Assembly: GCA_025060105.1 (NCBI GenBank)
Contig: JANXCS010000004.1
Span: forward strand, 62,001-126,000
Length of the DNA stretch: 64,000 nt
Reading direction: 5' to 3'
Origin: Pseudothermotoga sp.
GTDB lineage: Bacteria; Thermotogota; Thermotogae; Thermotogales; DSM-5069
Below the pieces are notes generated by a model. The model saw only the letters and a list, made by a program, of their open reading frames with translations. It was not told the origin of the DNA and did not search any database. Both the position numbers and the translations under genes were made by a program. Shown here piece by piece: positions 1 through 8,832 of the stretch. Position 1 is the stretch's first letter, and every line of letters begins with the position of its first letter.

Positions 1-2
1 AG

Positions 3-110
3 CTCGTCTCCATGAAACCTGGAAGTTTGACGAAAGTCGTGATCAGAAAGCCAAACGGTGTAGGGGTGGTGTCACAAGTTGTTGATCTGGAAAGGAACAT
101 GGCTCAGTAA
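3..110 (+). CDS. 3' end of an unidentified gene (35 codons)
   Basis: An open frame enters from the left edge and stops with TAA at 108-110. The 35 visible residues end in DLERNMAQ and include the basic stretch KVVIRKPNGVG. They are too few to assign a family. The tail overlaps the next gene by about 32 bases and carries that gene's ribosome binding site, so the two are probably co-transcribed. It could be spurious, but the tight coupling fits the rest of the run. Confidence 0.45.
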   Translation, partial: LVSMKPGSLTKVVIRKPNGVGVVSQVVDLERNMAQ

Positions 111-912
111 GGATGAAGTTCAATTGAACATAGACGATCCAGGATTTCTGTACGGTGGGATTGCGTACGAAACTCTGCGAACCTACGATTTGAGGCTCTT
201 CGCCGCGCGTTACCACTATGAAAGATTGCTCACGACTCTTTCTCATCTTGGTCTTGAACTTTCCATGGATTATTCAACATTCAGAGAGATACTGCGAGAA
301 GGCGTCGAAAAATTGAAAAAAGAGTCTTCGATCAGAGTGATCGTTGTACCGAGGGGACGGTTCAGTGCCTTCGAATATGAACCAACCGGTTGCGAACTGA
401 TCGTCTATTTGCAGGAATTAAGATTACAACCTTTGAATTTTGTCAAAGTGAAAGTCAGCAACGTGAGGAAGATAGATCCATCCTCCACCCCTTCCGATCT
501 GAAGGTCGTTGGTAGGACAGACATACTTTTAGCCAAAAGAAGCAAAGGCGATGCGTACGATGTTGTGATGCTGGGGAGTCACGGTCAGGTGTGCGAAGGA
601 ACTTTCAGCAACGTCTTCATCGTTAAGAAAGGCAAGGTCATCACCCCAAGTCTCGACAGCGGTATATTGCCTGGCATAACGAGGCTCAATGCCATAAAAC
701 TTTGTGAAAATCTAGCTATAGACGTTGAAGAAAGATGGGTTGAACCATCGGAACTTTACGGGGCAGACGAGATGTTCTTGACACACACAAGTAGAGGCAT
801 CGTGCCTGTGAACGAACTCGATGGCTGGCGTCGTTTCAACACCGAGCTGGGTAAATTTCTGGCAAGTAAGTTCGAAGATTTCATAAAGACTGTCGAGGAA
901 AATTGGTTATGA
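79..912 (+). CDS. Class IV PLP-dependent aminotransferase (branched-chain aminotransferase / aminodeoxychorismate lyase type)
   Basis: A 277-residue fold-type IV PLP enzyme, the family of branched-chain aminotransferase, D-amino acid transaminase and 4-amino-4-deoxychorismate lyase. Family features are an N-terminal FLYG segment (about 23-26), the region around residues 150-160 with the candidate PLP lysine (LLAKRSKGDAYDVV), and the cofactor motif EGTFSNVF near residue 174. The TTG at 79 is chosen because AGGGGTGG lies about 9 bases upstream at 62-69; the next codon is also TTG. The stop overlaps the next ATG (ATGA). Substrate cannot be decided from sequence: an acidic-vitamin lyase role and an amino-acid transaminase role are both possible. 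Confidence 0.85.
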   Translation: MLIWKGTWLSKDEVQLNIDDPGFLYGGIAYETLRTYDLRLFAARYHYERLLTTLSHLGLELSMDYSTFREILREGVEKLKKESSIRVIVVPRGRFSAFEYEPTGCELIVYLQELRLQPLNFVKVKVSNVRKIDPSSTPSDLKVVGRTDILLAKRSKGDAYDVVMLGSHGQVCEGTFSNVFIVKKGKVITPSLDSGILPGITRLNAIKLCENLAIDVEERWVEPSELYGADEMFLTHTSRGIVPVNELDGWRRFNTELGKFLASKFEDFIKTVEENWL

Positions 913-1202
913 AGAGATTGAGTGATGTGTTCGAAAACCTCAGCAAGTCAGATCCGCTCTTCAAACAATTGAAATTGAGATTGGTGCTCTCCGATCTTCC
1001 GAGCGTTCTCGGTGAGTCTTTGGCACACCACTGCCGTTTTGCAGGGTTCACTAACGGTGTGGTCTTCTTCGAGTGTGACAACGATCTGTGGTTGACGGAA
1101 GCGCGTTTCATGTCTAAAAAAATCGCAGAGAAGTTGAACGAAAAACTCGGTGAGCGTCTCGTCACGAACGTGGTCTTCAGGAGGGGTCGACGTGGTCACT
1201 GA
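909..1202 (+). CDS. DUF721 (DciA-like) small protein
   Basis: A 97-residue protein translated from the ATG inside the ATGA overlap with the aminotransferase; a TTG two codons earlier is less likely. It has the DUF721 pattern: an N-terminal helix, then a central stretch with VVFFECDNDLWLTEARF and a C-terminal basic end. DUF721 proteins include DciA, the replicative-helicase loader that replaces DnaC in many bacteria, and they are often found beside gyrase genes as here. A role in helicase loading is inferred from family and context only. The last codons contain the Shine-Dalgarno sequence of gyrB. Confidence 0.7.
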   Translation: MKRLSDVFENLSKSDPLFKQLKLRLVLSDLPSVLGESLAHHCRFAGFTNGVVFFECDNDLWLTEARFMSKKIAEKLNEKLGERLVTNVVFRRGRRGH

Positions 1203-3093
1203 CTACAGACCGGAAGACATCAAAGTTCTCAAGGGATTAGAGGCGGTGCGTCTCAGACCTGGAATGTACATAGGATCCACTGGCAAGAGTGGATTACACC
1301 ATTTGCTGTATGAAATCATCGATAACAGTATAGACGAGGTGATGGCGGGAGCTTGCGACAGAATGAAGGTCATCCTCCACAGCGATGGTTCAGCAGAAGT
1401 CGAGGACAACGGTCGGGGTATCCCTGTGGAAATCCATCCAGACACGAACAAGAGCACGTTGGAAACGGTGATGACCACTTTGCATGCGGGTGGAAAATTT
1501 TCAAACTCCGCTTACAAAGTCAGTGGAGGGCTCCACGGAGTGGGAGCCTCCGTCGTGAATGCCCTCTCCGAGCTGATGGAGGTGTGGGTGAAGAGGAACG
1601 GGAAGATATATTATCAAAGCTATTCTAAGGGTCGACCACTGTGCGAAGTGAAGGAAATCGGTGAAACTAACGAGCGCGGAACGACGGTGAGGTTCAAACC
1701 TGATCCTGAGATTTTCTCCACCACGGAGTTCGACCCGGACATAATCGAGAGCCGACTCAGAGAGCTGGCGTTTCTGAATCCCGGACTGACGATAGAGTTC
1801 GAAGATAGGATCAACGATTACAAGACCAAGATGAGGTATTCTGGTGGAATCAAGGAGTACGTATCTTATGTGATTAAGAATCTGAACTCAAAGCCGATTC
1901 ACGACATCGTTTACATTTCGGACGTTCACGAAGACATCAAAGTGGAAATAGCGTTCGTTTACACCGCTTCTCAAGACGAAGAGATCCTCTATTCGTTCGT
2001 GAACAACATCCGCACGATAGATCACGGAACACACGTGACGGCTTTCAGAAACGTTTTAACGAGGTTGTTGAACGATTACGGTAGAAATTTGGGATTTTTG
2101 CGTAAAGACGATGTCTTCCAAGGGGAAGATGTGAGAGAAGGTCTAGTGGCTGTTGTGAGTGTTCTGATGCCCAATCCAGAATTTGAAGGTCAAACTAAAG
2201 GACGACTCGGAAGTGAAAGTGCGGGAACCGCAGTTTCCAAAGTCATGAGGGACCGTCTTGTGGAAATCTTTGAGGTCAACAAGAACCTTTTGAAAGCGAT
2301 ATTGGAGAGGGTCCAAGAGGCGAAGAGAGCAAGAGAAGCGGCGAGGAAGGTCAGAGAACTCGTGAAACGCAAAAGTGCCTTCGAAGGAGCTGCGTTGCCT
2401 GGAAAACTCGCCGACTGTGTCACAAACGATGTCGAAAAATCCGAACTTTTCATCGTTGAAGGTGATTCCGCCGGTGGATCAGCAAAACAAGCTAGAGACA
2501 GAGAATTTCAAGCGATATTGCCTTTGAGGGGAAAGATCCTCAACGTGGAAAAGTCGTCGATACAGAAGCTGTTGAGTAACGAACAAATAAAAGACATAAT
2601 CGTTGCTGTTGGAACTGGTATCGGCGAAAAATTCGATCGGACGAAATTGCGGTACGGCAAGATCATAATCATGACCGATGCAGACATCGATGGGGCACAC
2701 ATAAGAGTACTACTGTTGACTTTCTTCTTCAGATACATGAGACCGTTGATAGAGGACGGAAGGATATACATAGCGGTCGCTCCGCTCTATAGAGTCCAAA
2801 CTCCCAACAAAACACTGTATCTTTACAGTGATGATGAGTACCATACTTTGATGAAGCAGCTTGGCAGTTCAGATAAAGTCGAAGTGCAAAGGTACAAAGG
2901 TCTAGGTGAGATGAATCCTGAACAACTTTGGGAAACAACCATGAATCCAAATACGAGACGTTTAATTCGTGTTACGATAGAAAATGCGGAAGAAGCTGAC
3001 GCTTTGTTCGAGATACTGATGGGGGAGGACACCATCGAGCGAAAGAACTTCATCGAGAGGCACGCGTTGAAGGTGACTTACTTGGATGTATAA
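1192..3093 (+). CDS. gyrB: DNA gyrase subunit B
   Basis: ATPase subunit of DNA gyrase, 633 residues. In order: GHKL ATPase with DNSIDEVMAG, DNGRGIPVEIHP and the lid GGLHGVGASVVNALS; the transducer domain; Toprim with EGDSAGGSAKQARDR and the metal-binding DADIDGAHIR; and the C-terminal QRYKGLGEMNPEQLW tail. The length is as expected for a GyrB without inserts. The start is taken as GTG 1192 because GGAGGGG ends 5 bases upstream and this gives the family N-terminus (TDYRPEDIKVLKGLEAVR); an upstream GTG at 1150 would add 14 residues with no family counterpart. It overlaps DUF721 by 11 bases and the next gene by 8. No gyrA is in this window. Confidence 0.97.
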   Translation: MVTDYRPEDIKVLKGLEAVRLRPGMYIGSTGKSGLHHLLYEIIDNSIDEVMAGACDRMKVILHSDGSAEVEDNGRGIPVEIHPDTNKSTLETVMTTLHAGGKFSNSAYKVSGGLHGVGASVVNALSELMEVWVKRNGKIYYQSYSKGRPLCEVKEIGETNERGTTVRFKPDPEIFSTTEFDPDIIESRLRELAFLNPGLTIEFEDRINDYKTKMRYSGGIKEYVSYVIKNLNSKPIHDIVYISDVHEDIKVEIAFVYTASQDEEILYSFVNNIRTIDHGTHVTAFRNVLTRLLNDYGRNLGFLRKDDVFQGEDVREGLVAVVSVLMPNPEFEGQTKGRLGSESAGTAVSKVMRDRLVEIFEVNKNLLKAILERVQEAKRAREAARKVRELVKRKSAFEGAALPGKLADCVTNDVEKSELFIVEGDSAGGSAKQARDREFQAILPLRGKILNVEKSSIQKLLSNEQIKDIIVAVGTGIGEKFDRTKLRYGKIIIMTDADIDGAHIRVLLLTFFFRYMRPLIEDGRIYIAVAPLYRVQTPNKTLYLYSDDEYHTLMKQLGSSDKVEVQRYKGLGEMNPEQLWETTMNPNTRRLIRVTIENAEEADALFEILMGEDTIERKNFIERHALKVTYLDV

Positions 3094-3589
3094 TTGTAAA
3101 AAAGCGACGCTGTCGATCGTAATATTTTGTTTATTTTTTGTTCTCGCGTTCGTGGTGGGGTCAGTGAGGATCGGAAGGACACCGGTGCAAGAAAAAGGTC
3201 GCTTCTTGGTGGCTCACAAAGGAAGATTCTGGTGGGTAGGGGAGAGTGGAAGGTTGGTGGGGGTCGCGAGGAGCGAAGACGTTCTATCGAGGGCTTACGT
3301 GAGTGGCCTAAAGATAGAGAACGCGAAAATAGATGAAAATACGCTCAAGCTCATATGGAAGCTGGAATCGATCTTTGAAGATCCGCACGTAGTTGAAGTG
3401 ATCCTCGAGGAAAGAAAGGTTGTATTGCTCAAGGGTGTGACTGTGAAATTCAACGATTGGAACGATCTTCTGAAAAATTTACAGCTCTTACCTGAAGCGA
3501 TCAAGAAGATGGAGCCCAAAGGGGAGTATTTTTTATCTTCCCAAGGGCTCTTTTACAAGTTAAGAGGTGGGGACAATGAGGAGAGGTGA
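3086..3589 (+). CDS. Short FtsQ/DivIB-like division protein lacking POTRA
   Basis: A 167-residue bitopic protein: short basic cytoplasmic end, one membrane helix (about 7-26, LSIVIFCLFFVLAFVVG), then an extracytoplasmic beta-rich domain. The pattern from residue 38 (a GRFWWVGESGRLVGVA strand pair, then an EVILEERKVVLLKG strand and FNDWNDLLKNLQLLPEAI) resembles the C-terminal beta domain of FtsQ/DivIB. The POTRA domain that should follow the membrane helix has no room: only about ten residues separate them. Position directly before ftsA and ftsZ supports a divisome role. The assignment is by pattern and context, not by a search. It overlaps gyrB by 8 bases and ftsA by 14. Confidence 0.6.
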   Translation: MYNCKKATLSIVIFCLFFVLAFVVGSVRIGRTPVQEKGRFLVAHKGRFWWVGESGRLVGVARSEDVLSRAYVSGLKIENAKIDENTLKLIWKLESIFEDPHVVEVILEERKVVLLKGVTVKFNDWNDLLKNLQLLPEAIKKMEPKGEYFLSSQGLFYKLRGGDNEER

Positions 3590-4832
3590 AACTTATTGTC
3601 TGATCGATATTGGTAGTCATACGGTCAAAGGTGCGATTCTCGTTTACACACCACAAGGTCTGGAGGTGTTGGCGAAAGCTGCCATCAAGTCGAGGGGAAT
3701 AGAAAGCGGTGAAGTGAAGGACGTGACCGCGGTCAACGAAGTGATCGAAGCTCTGATCGACGAGCTCGAGAAAGAATCGAGGGTCAGAAGGGCTGATTTC
3801 ATAGTTTCGAGCAGTCACAGCAACGTCCAGCTGGTTGAACATCGAGCCGAGTTGGTCGTTTCGGAGAATGAGAAGAAGATCATCGATGAGTCGATCGTCG
3901 AATCACTCAGAACGTCCGTCGAAGAAGAACTGTCCACCAGCTACAGGGTGCTCCATTTCTATCCAAAGAGATACTTAGTCGATGGAACGAAACTCGTCAT
4001 CAATCCCGTCGGTATGACCGCCAACAAGGTCAAGTTCGAAGCGACAGCGATCGTCATGGAGAGGAACTCCAGCTCAGTTTTCGACTTTCTGGCTGAAACT
4101 TTACCAGAACCACTTTTGTATGGTCATTCGACCCTCTTCGCATCGGAGTGCGTGTTGAGCGATGTGGAAAAAGAAAACGGCGTTTGCATCATAGATCTCG
4201 GCCACAGTCACACCTTCGTCGTGATATATTTCTCCTCTGTGCCGGCAAAACTACACGTGATCCCACTCGGAGTCAAGCACGTTTTGAGGGACATCTCGAT
4301 AGTCCTAGGTACATCCACAGAAGAAGCGGAGAGACTGCTCAGATCAGAAGGCAGCGCGGTGTACGGTGATTCTTCTTACGCTCAACGCGCTGTGGAGTAC
4401 AGAGGCTTAGATGGTAGAACCTTGAAGACGACGACCAAGGAAGAACTCGCGCGCATAATACACGCTCGATTGAGAGAAATACTCACGAAAGCTAGAAGGA
4501 CTGTCAGGGAGTTCACGATACAAGCCCCAGTGAACATGGTTGGGAAGCTTCCGGGAGGCGTCGTGTTCGTGGGTGGTGGCGCCAAGATTCCGAGACTCAT
4601 AGATCTAGCTTTGGATGTTTTTGAAGGACCAGCACGCGTCGGGACCTTCAACGTTGCAAATCTTTCCATACTGAACGATGAAGAAATCTCAGAAGATCCA
4701 GCATTCTGTGCGGTGCTGGGTGGTGTAGCCCAGCTTCTCAAGCATACTCAACCTGTGGCTCCAGCGAAGCAGAGCTCTTCGAAACAGAGTTTCTTCAGAA
4801 AATTGATCGAAATGTTCAAAAGTCTTTGGTGA
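3576..4832 (+). CDS. ftsA: Cell division protein FtsA
   Basis: Actin-fold protein of 418 residues that tethers FtsZ to the inner membrane and recruits later divisome proteins. The N-terminal phosphate-1 motif LIDIGSHTVKGAIL, the phosphate-2 region IIDLGHSHTFVVIY and the adenosine motif VVFVGGGAKIPRL are all present. The C-terminus ends in a predicted amphipathic helix (SFFRKLIEMFKSLW), the membrane-targeting sequence of FtsA. ATG 3576 is preferred over GTG 3567 because GAGGTGGGG lies at the right distance before it. T. maritima FtsA, whose structure is known, has almost the same length. Confidence 0.95.
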   Translation: MRRGETYCLIDIGSHTVKGAILVYTPQGLEVLAKAAIKSRGIESGEVKDVTAVNEVIEALIDELEKESRVRRADFIVSSSHSNVQLVEHRAELVVSENEKKIIDESIVESLRTSVEEELSTSYRVLHFYPKRYLVDGTKLVINPVGMTANKVKFEATAIVMERNSSSVFDFLAETLPEPLLYGHSTLFASECVLSDVEKENGVCIIDLGHSHTFVVIYFSSVPAKLHVIPLGVKHVLRDISIVLGTSTEEAERLLRSEGSAVYGDSSYAQRAVEYRGLDGRTLKTTTKEELARIIHARLREILTKARRTVREFTIQAPVNMVGKLPGGVVFVGGGAKIPRLIDLALDVFEGPARVGTFNVANLSILNDEEISEDPAFCAVLGGVAQLLKHTQPVAPAKQSSSKQSFFRKLIEMFKSLW

Positions 4833-4850
4833 ACCTGAGGAGGCGATTCT

Positions 4851-5915
4851 ATGCCCTTCGAGTTGAGCAAGCAGAGCAGAAGTCAAGAAACAGAAAAACC
4901 TACCAGAAAGAGAATTCCCATCATAAAAGTTGTGGGTGTTGGGGGAGCCGGCAACAACGCAGTGAACCGTATGGCGAAAATGGGTCTGAAAAACGTCGTG
5001 CTCATAGCTGTGAACACGGACGTTCAGGTCCTGGAGGAAACGGATGCGGATCTGAAGATCCAGATAGGGGAGCGCAGAACGCGCGGATTGGGCGCTGGTG
5101 GTAATCCAAAGGTCGGCGAGGAAGCGGCGATCGAGAGTTTAGATAAAATAGAGCAAGTTTTGAAGGATACCGACATGCTCTTTTTGACGGCCGGCTTCGG
5201 TGGTGGTACAGGCACCGGTGCCACACCGATCATAGCTGAAGTTGCGAGGAAGATGGGTGTGTTGACGGTCGCGGTCGTTACGACCCCGTTCTACTTCGAG
5301 GGTAAAGAGCGATGGCAAACGGCAATGGAAGGTTTAAAGAGGCTCAAGCCGAGTGTGGACACACTCATCAAAGTGTCGAACAACAAGCTCCTTGAGGAAC
5401 TGCCTTCGGATGTGACAGCTGTTGAAGCGTTCGCGACGGCCGACGAAACGTTGCATCAAGGTGTGAGGGGTATATCGGAACTGATAACCAAGAGAGGTTA
5501 CATCAACCTCGATTTCGCCGATGTCGAGTCGGTGATGAGGAACGCCGGCGTTGCGATGCTCGGTATAGGCATCGGAAAAGGTACAAACAGAGCAGCCGAC
5601 GCTGCGAAGAGAGCGATGACGAGCAAATTGATGGAACAACCTGTAGAGAACGCAAAGGCGATCATATTGAACGTTTCTGCACCAAAAACGGTCCAACTCA
5701 GAGAACTGCACTTGGCGGCCTCGATCGTGAGACAGAGTTGCAGTGAAGATGCGGACGTCAAGTTCGGTCTGATCATCGATGACGAGTTGAAGGAAGACGA
5801 AATGAAGGTGACAGTCATAGCCACCGGTTTCGATCAAGAAGAACGGATACTCTTCCCAGAGAGCGATATCCCAGCCATATACAGGCTGGGTTTGGAGGAC
5901 ATACCGAATGCCTGA
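4851..5915 (+). CDS. ftsZ: Cell division GTPase FtsZ
   Basis: Tubulin-like GTPase of 354 residues that forms the cytokinetic Z ring. It carries VGVGGAGNNAVNRM near the N-terminus, the tubulin signature GGGTGTGATP (about 124-133), and the T7-type catalytic segment NLDFADVESVM. The C-terminal peptide DIPAIYRLG, which binds FtsA, sits almost at the end with a very short linker, typical of compact FtsZ. A strong GAGGAGGCG site precedes the ATG. The gene is 18 bases after ftsA and overlaps the next gene by 8. Confidence 0.97.
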   Translation: MPFELSKQSRSQETEKPTRKRIPIIKVVGVGGAGNNAVNRMAKMGLKNVVLIAVNTDVQVLEETDADLKIQIGERRTRGLGAGGNPKVGEEAAIESLDKIEQVLKDTDMLFLTAGFGGGTGTGATPIIAEVARKMGVLTVAVVTTPFYFEGKERWQTAMEGLKRLKPSVDTLIKVSNNKLLEELPSDVTAVEAFATADETLHQGVRGISELITKRGYINLDFADVESVMRNAGVAMLGIGIGKGTNRAADAAKRAMTSKLMEQPVENAKAIILNVSAPKTVQLRELHLAASIVRQSCSEDADVKFGLIIDDELKEDEMKVTVIATGFDQEERILFPESDIPAIYRLGLEDIPNA

Positions 5916-7605
5916 TAAGATCAGGTACAGAAGGATCGGTGAGATACTGCTGGAAAAGGGATTGATCACGAAAGAACAACTAAACAGAGCTTTAGAAAAC
6001 CAGAGACTGACAAAAAAAGCTCTGGGTGAGGTGTTGGTGGAGCTAGGTTACGTGACTTGGGAGGAACTGACGGAAGCGTTGGCTGAACAGTACAACATAC
6101 CGATGCTGAAAGATCCCCCAAGGATCATAGCGGCGGAAGTTTTGAACAGTTTGCCGAGGGCTCTATTGGAAGAATTGAGGATCGTTCCGATAGACAAACG
6201 TGACGGTCGGCTGATATTGGTGACAGACACGATTCACAACGTGAGCAGGATCAAAGGAGAAGTCAGATTCATAACCGGTCAAGAACCTGCGGTTTACCTA
6301 GTGACACCTTCCCTCTTCGCTCTGCTCCACAAGCAACACATTCAAGGAGGCATAGCAGAACTGGCACAGGAGGTCCCAACTGCGGAAGAACGAGAACCGG
6401 AGGTTCTGACGCTCGAAGAGGTCGAGGAAGTTGAAGAAGCCGAAGCACCCATAATCAAGATGGTGAACGCACTCATTCACAGAGCAGTTCAGATGGAAGC
6501 GAGCGATATACACATCGAACCGTTCAGAAACTACGTGAGGGTTCGATACAGAATAGACGGACTCCTTCGTAAGGTGATCGACTATCCCAAGGCTCAACAT
6601 GGAGCCGTTGTGACGAGAATAAAGATCATGTCTGGTTTGGACATTTCTGAAAAGCGTCTCCCTCAAGATGGAAAGTTCTACATGAACGTACACGGAGAAC
6701 AGTACGACTTCCGTGTTTCAACCATGCCGTCAGTCCACGGCGAAAAAGTCGTCATGAGGATTTTAAAGGTCTCTGCAGCTTACAAGCAACTCGAAGAACT
6801 GGGTTTCAGTGAGTACAATTATAAACTCATCTCCGCGCTTTTGAAGAGGCCAAACGGCATCATCCTCGTAACTGGACCGACCGGTAGTGGAAAGTCAACG
6901 ACACTGGTCGCCATGATAAACAAACTCAAAGACATCACTGTGAACATCGTGACAGCTGAAGACCCAGTCGAGTACACGATAGACGGCGTCACACAGTGCC
7001 AAGTGAGTCCCGAAATTGGGCTAACCTTTGCAAGGTTCCTCAGATCTTTCCTCAGGCAAGATCCAGATATCATAATGATCGGTGAGATGAGAGACAAAGA
7101 AACCGCGAACTTAGCCATTGAGGCGGCGCTGACGGGACATTTAGTCCTCAGTACCTTGCACACGAACAGTGCCGCCGCTGCCGTTGACAGGTTGGTCAAC
7201 CTCGGCGTGGACAGGCATCTGCTCTCCACGGCCCTGATCGGTGTGATAAGCCAAAGGCTGGTACGAAAGCTCTGCGAGAGCTGTAGAGTCAAAGTCAATT
7301 TGAGATCGGAATATTTACAGATGTGGAAGGAAGTTTTTCCAGAGTTGGAACCAGTCGAGTACACGGTGGGATCAGGTTGCATCGAGTGTAACGGAGTAGG
7401 TTACAAAGGAAGGGTCGCCATAGGCGAGGTACTGGTGTTGGATCGCGAACTCAAAGATTTGATCGTCGCTGGTGCTGGAGAGAGGGAGATATACGATTTG
7501 GCCTTGCGCAAAGGCATGCGTCCCATGTTCATAGATGGCTTTGAGAAGGTATTGAAAGGAACGACATCCTTCGAAGAAGTTCTCAGGGTGACCACCTCGG
7601 TATGA
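5908..7605 (+). CDS. Type II secretion / type IV pilus assembly ATPase (PilB/GspE)
   Basis: A 565-residue hexameric traffic ATPase. The N-terminus is an MshEN-type domain (IGEILLEKGLITKEQLNRAL, two repeats, residues about 8-70). The core has Walker A GPTGSGKSTT (about 322-331), the Asp box around ITVNIVTAEDPVEYTI, Walker B IIMIGEMRD (GEMRD rather than the usual GEIRD) and the His box STLHTNSA. A tetracysteine zinc site (CESC and CIEC, about 450-500) is intact. ATG overlaps the ftsZ stop by 8 bases. It powers pseudopilus or pilus assembly; no pilin or platform protein lies nearby, so the partner machine is elsewhere. Confidence 0.93.
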   Translation: MPDKIRYRRIGEILLEKGLITKEQLNRALENQRLTKKALGEVLVELGYVTWEELTEALAEQYNIPMLKDPPRIIAAEVLNSLPRALLEELRIVPIDKRDGRLILVTDTIHNVSRIKGEVRFITGQEPAVYLVTPSLFALLHKQHIQGGIAELAQEVPTAEEREPEVLTLEEVEEVEEAEAPIIKMVNALIHRAVQMEASDIHIEPFRNYVRVRYRIDGLLRKVIDYPKAQHGAVVTRIKIMSGLDISEKRLPQDGKFYMNVHGEQYDFRVSTMPSVHGEKVVMRILKVSAAYKQLEELGFSEYNYKLISALLKRPNGIILVTGPTGSGKSTTLVAMINKLKDITVNIVTAEDPVEYTIDGVTQCQVSPEIGLTFARFLRSFLRQDPDIIMIGEMRDKETANLAIEAALTGHLVLSTLHTNSAAAAVDRLVNLGVDRHLLSTALIGVISQRLVRKLCESCRVKVNLRSEYLQMWKEVFPELEPVEYTVGSGCIECNGVGYKGRVAIGEVLVLDRELKDLIVAGAGEREIYDLALRKGMRPMFIDGFEKVLKGTTSFEEVLRVTTSV

Positions 7606-8804
7606 AATATCTCTCCAAAGATCCCGATGAATGGAGAAAGAAGGAAAGTGAGATTCTCAAAAGAGAACAGGAGAGAACCCAGAAGCATCGCAAGCGTGGG
7701 TTTTATTTTTTAATTCTGAACCTCGTTGTGGTTTTCCTCTTCTTTTTTGGTATCAGAAATTATTACGCACAGTTGTCTATAGAGAAATCCCCAACGAACC
7801 AGATCCTGATCGTGTGTGAGGACGTCCATGCTTCCGGTACTCCACTCGATGTTCAGATCAGACTATACAACAATTCCGACAAGAAGCGTGAAGTTACGGT
7901 GTCCGAATTCACTTTTCAGATCTTCAACAATGAAAATCAACAGTTCTACAATTTCAAACAATCCCAGCCTGTGAAAGCGACCTTCGAACCGTTCACCAGC
8001 CGTTTGCTTTTCGATTTGAAGAGAGAAAGGGAAATAACACAGCTTCCATCCGGTGAATACACGATCCATGTGGAATTGAACATAAACGGCGAGAGAACCT
8101 CAGCACAAAAGAAGTTCAGAAGCGTAGAACGCTATCAACTGATCGTCGAGAACCTCAACGATTTTTATTTTGTGGGTGAACAGGCACAGCTGAAGGTGAG
8201 CCTGATCAATCAAACCGCTCGAACTCAAGATCTGAGGGTGGATTCTTTCACCGTCTCTTTGAAACACGACGACAGAACCATTTGGCAGAACGCAGTGAAG
8301 ACCAAGCCGATCTGGCAGGGAGTCAAAGTCGGAGAAATCATCGACTTAGTCGAAAAGATCTCGGTACCGTTCAACGAGGAAGGAATATACACACTCCAAA
8401 TCGATTGTGTGGTTAATGGTTCGACCAGCTCGTTGGTGATGCCGGTCGCCTGCATCAAGAATGCTGAAAAAAGTTTAAAGAAAATGAAAATCTACACAGA
8501 TGCTCCCAAAATTCACAGTTTGAGAAGCCCGCTCCAGTTCTCCGTTTACATCTTGAACGATTCAAAAGACCAAATCTTCATAGAAGTTGAGGAAATCATG
8601 GTTTCTCTCATCCCCTCTTCACTGAATTTCAAAAAAGGACCTGTACGCATGTGGCTCACGCCGTACTCTAAGTACGAAATATTCAAGTTTTATCCATACA
8701 GCATTTCAGCCATAACACAACCTGGTAGCTACAAGTTGTTGGTGAAAGTCACAACGAAGAACGATCGACTCGATTTTGAATCGATCCTTCAGGTGAACGA
8801 GTAG
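7602..8804 (+). CDS. Membrane-anchored protein with three beta-sandwich repeats
   Basis: Four hundred residues, start ATG overlapping the pilB stop. A highly charged cytoplasmic end of about 33 residues, rich in Lys, Arg and Glu, is followed by one hydrophobic helix (about 34-50, YFLILNLVVVFLFFFGI). The rest is extracytoplasmic and falls into three similar parts beginning near residues 62, 178 and 293, each with a VQIRLYNNSDKKREVTV or LKVSLINQTARTQDLRV type strand and ending in an IYTLQIDCVVNG or SYKLLVKVTTKN type strand. The pattern is of Ig-like/BsuPI-like sandwich domains. No enzyme motif is seen. Its place after pilB suggests an envelope or secretion role. Confidence 0.7.
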   Translation: MKYLSKDPDEWRKKESEILKREQERTQKHRKRGFYFLILNLVVVFLFFFGIRNYYAQLSIEKSPTNQILIVCEDVHASGTPLDVQIRLYNNSDKKREVTVSEFTFQIFNNENQQFYNFKQSQPVKATFEPFTSRLLFDLKREREITQLPSGEYTIHVELNINGERTSAQKKFRSVERYQLIVENLNDFYFVGEQAQLKVSLINQTARTQDLRVDSFTVSLKHDDRTIWQNAVKTKPIWQGVKVGEIIDLVEKISVPFNEEGIYTLQIDCVVNGSTSSLVMPVACIKNAEKSLKKMKIYTDAPKIHSLRSPLQFSVYILNDSKDQIFIEVEEIMVSLIPSSLNFKKGPVRMWLTPYSKYEIFKFYPYSISAITQPGSYKLLVKVTTKNDRLDFESILQVNE

Positions 8805-8815
8805 AATATTCAATT

Positions 8816-8832
8816 GGAGGTGCTCTTCCATA
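8816..8832 (+). promoter_or_regulatory. Shine-Dalgarno site and AUA start codon of mutS2
   Basis: GGAGGTG at 8816-8822 is a near-perfect ribosome binding site. Seven bases downstream is ATA 8830-8832, in frame with MutS2. There is no ATG, GTG or TTG in the frame between the upstream stop and GTG 8920, so the site points to initiation at AUA. Confidence 0.7.
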
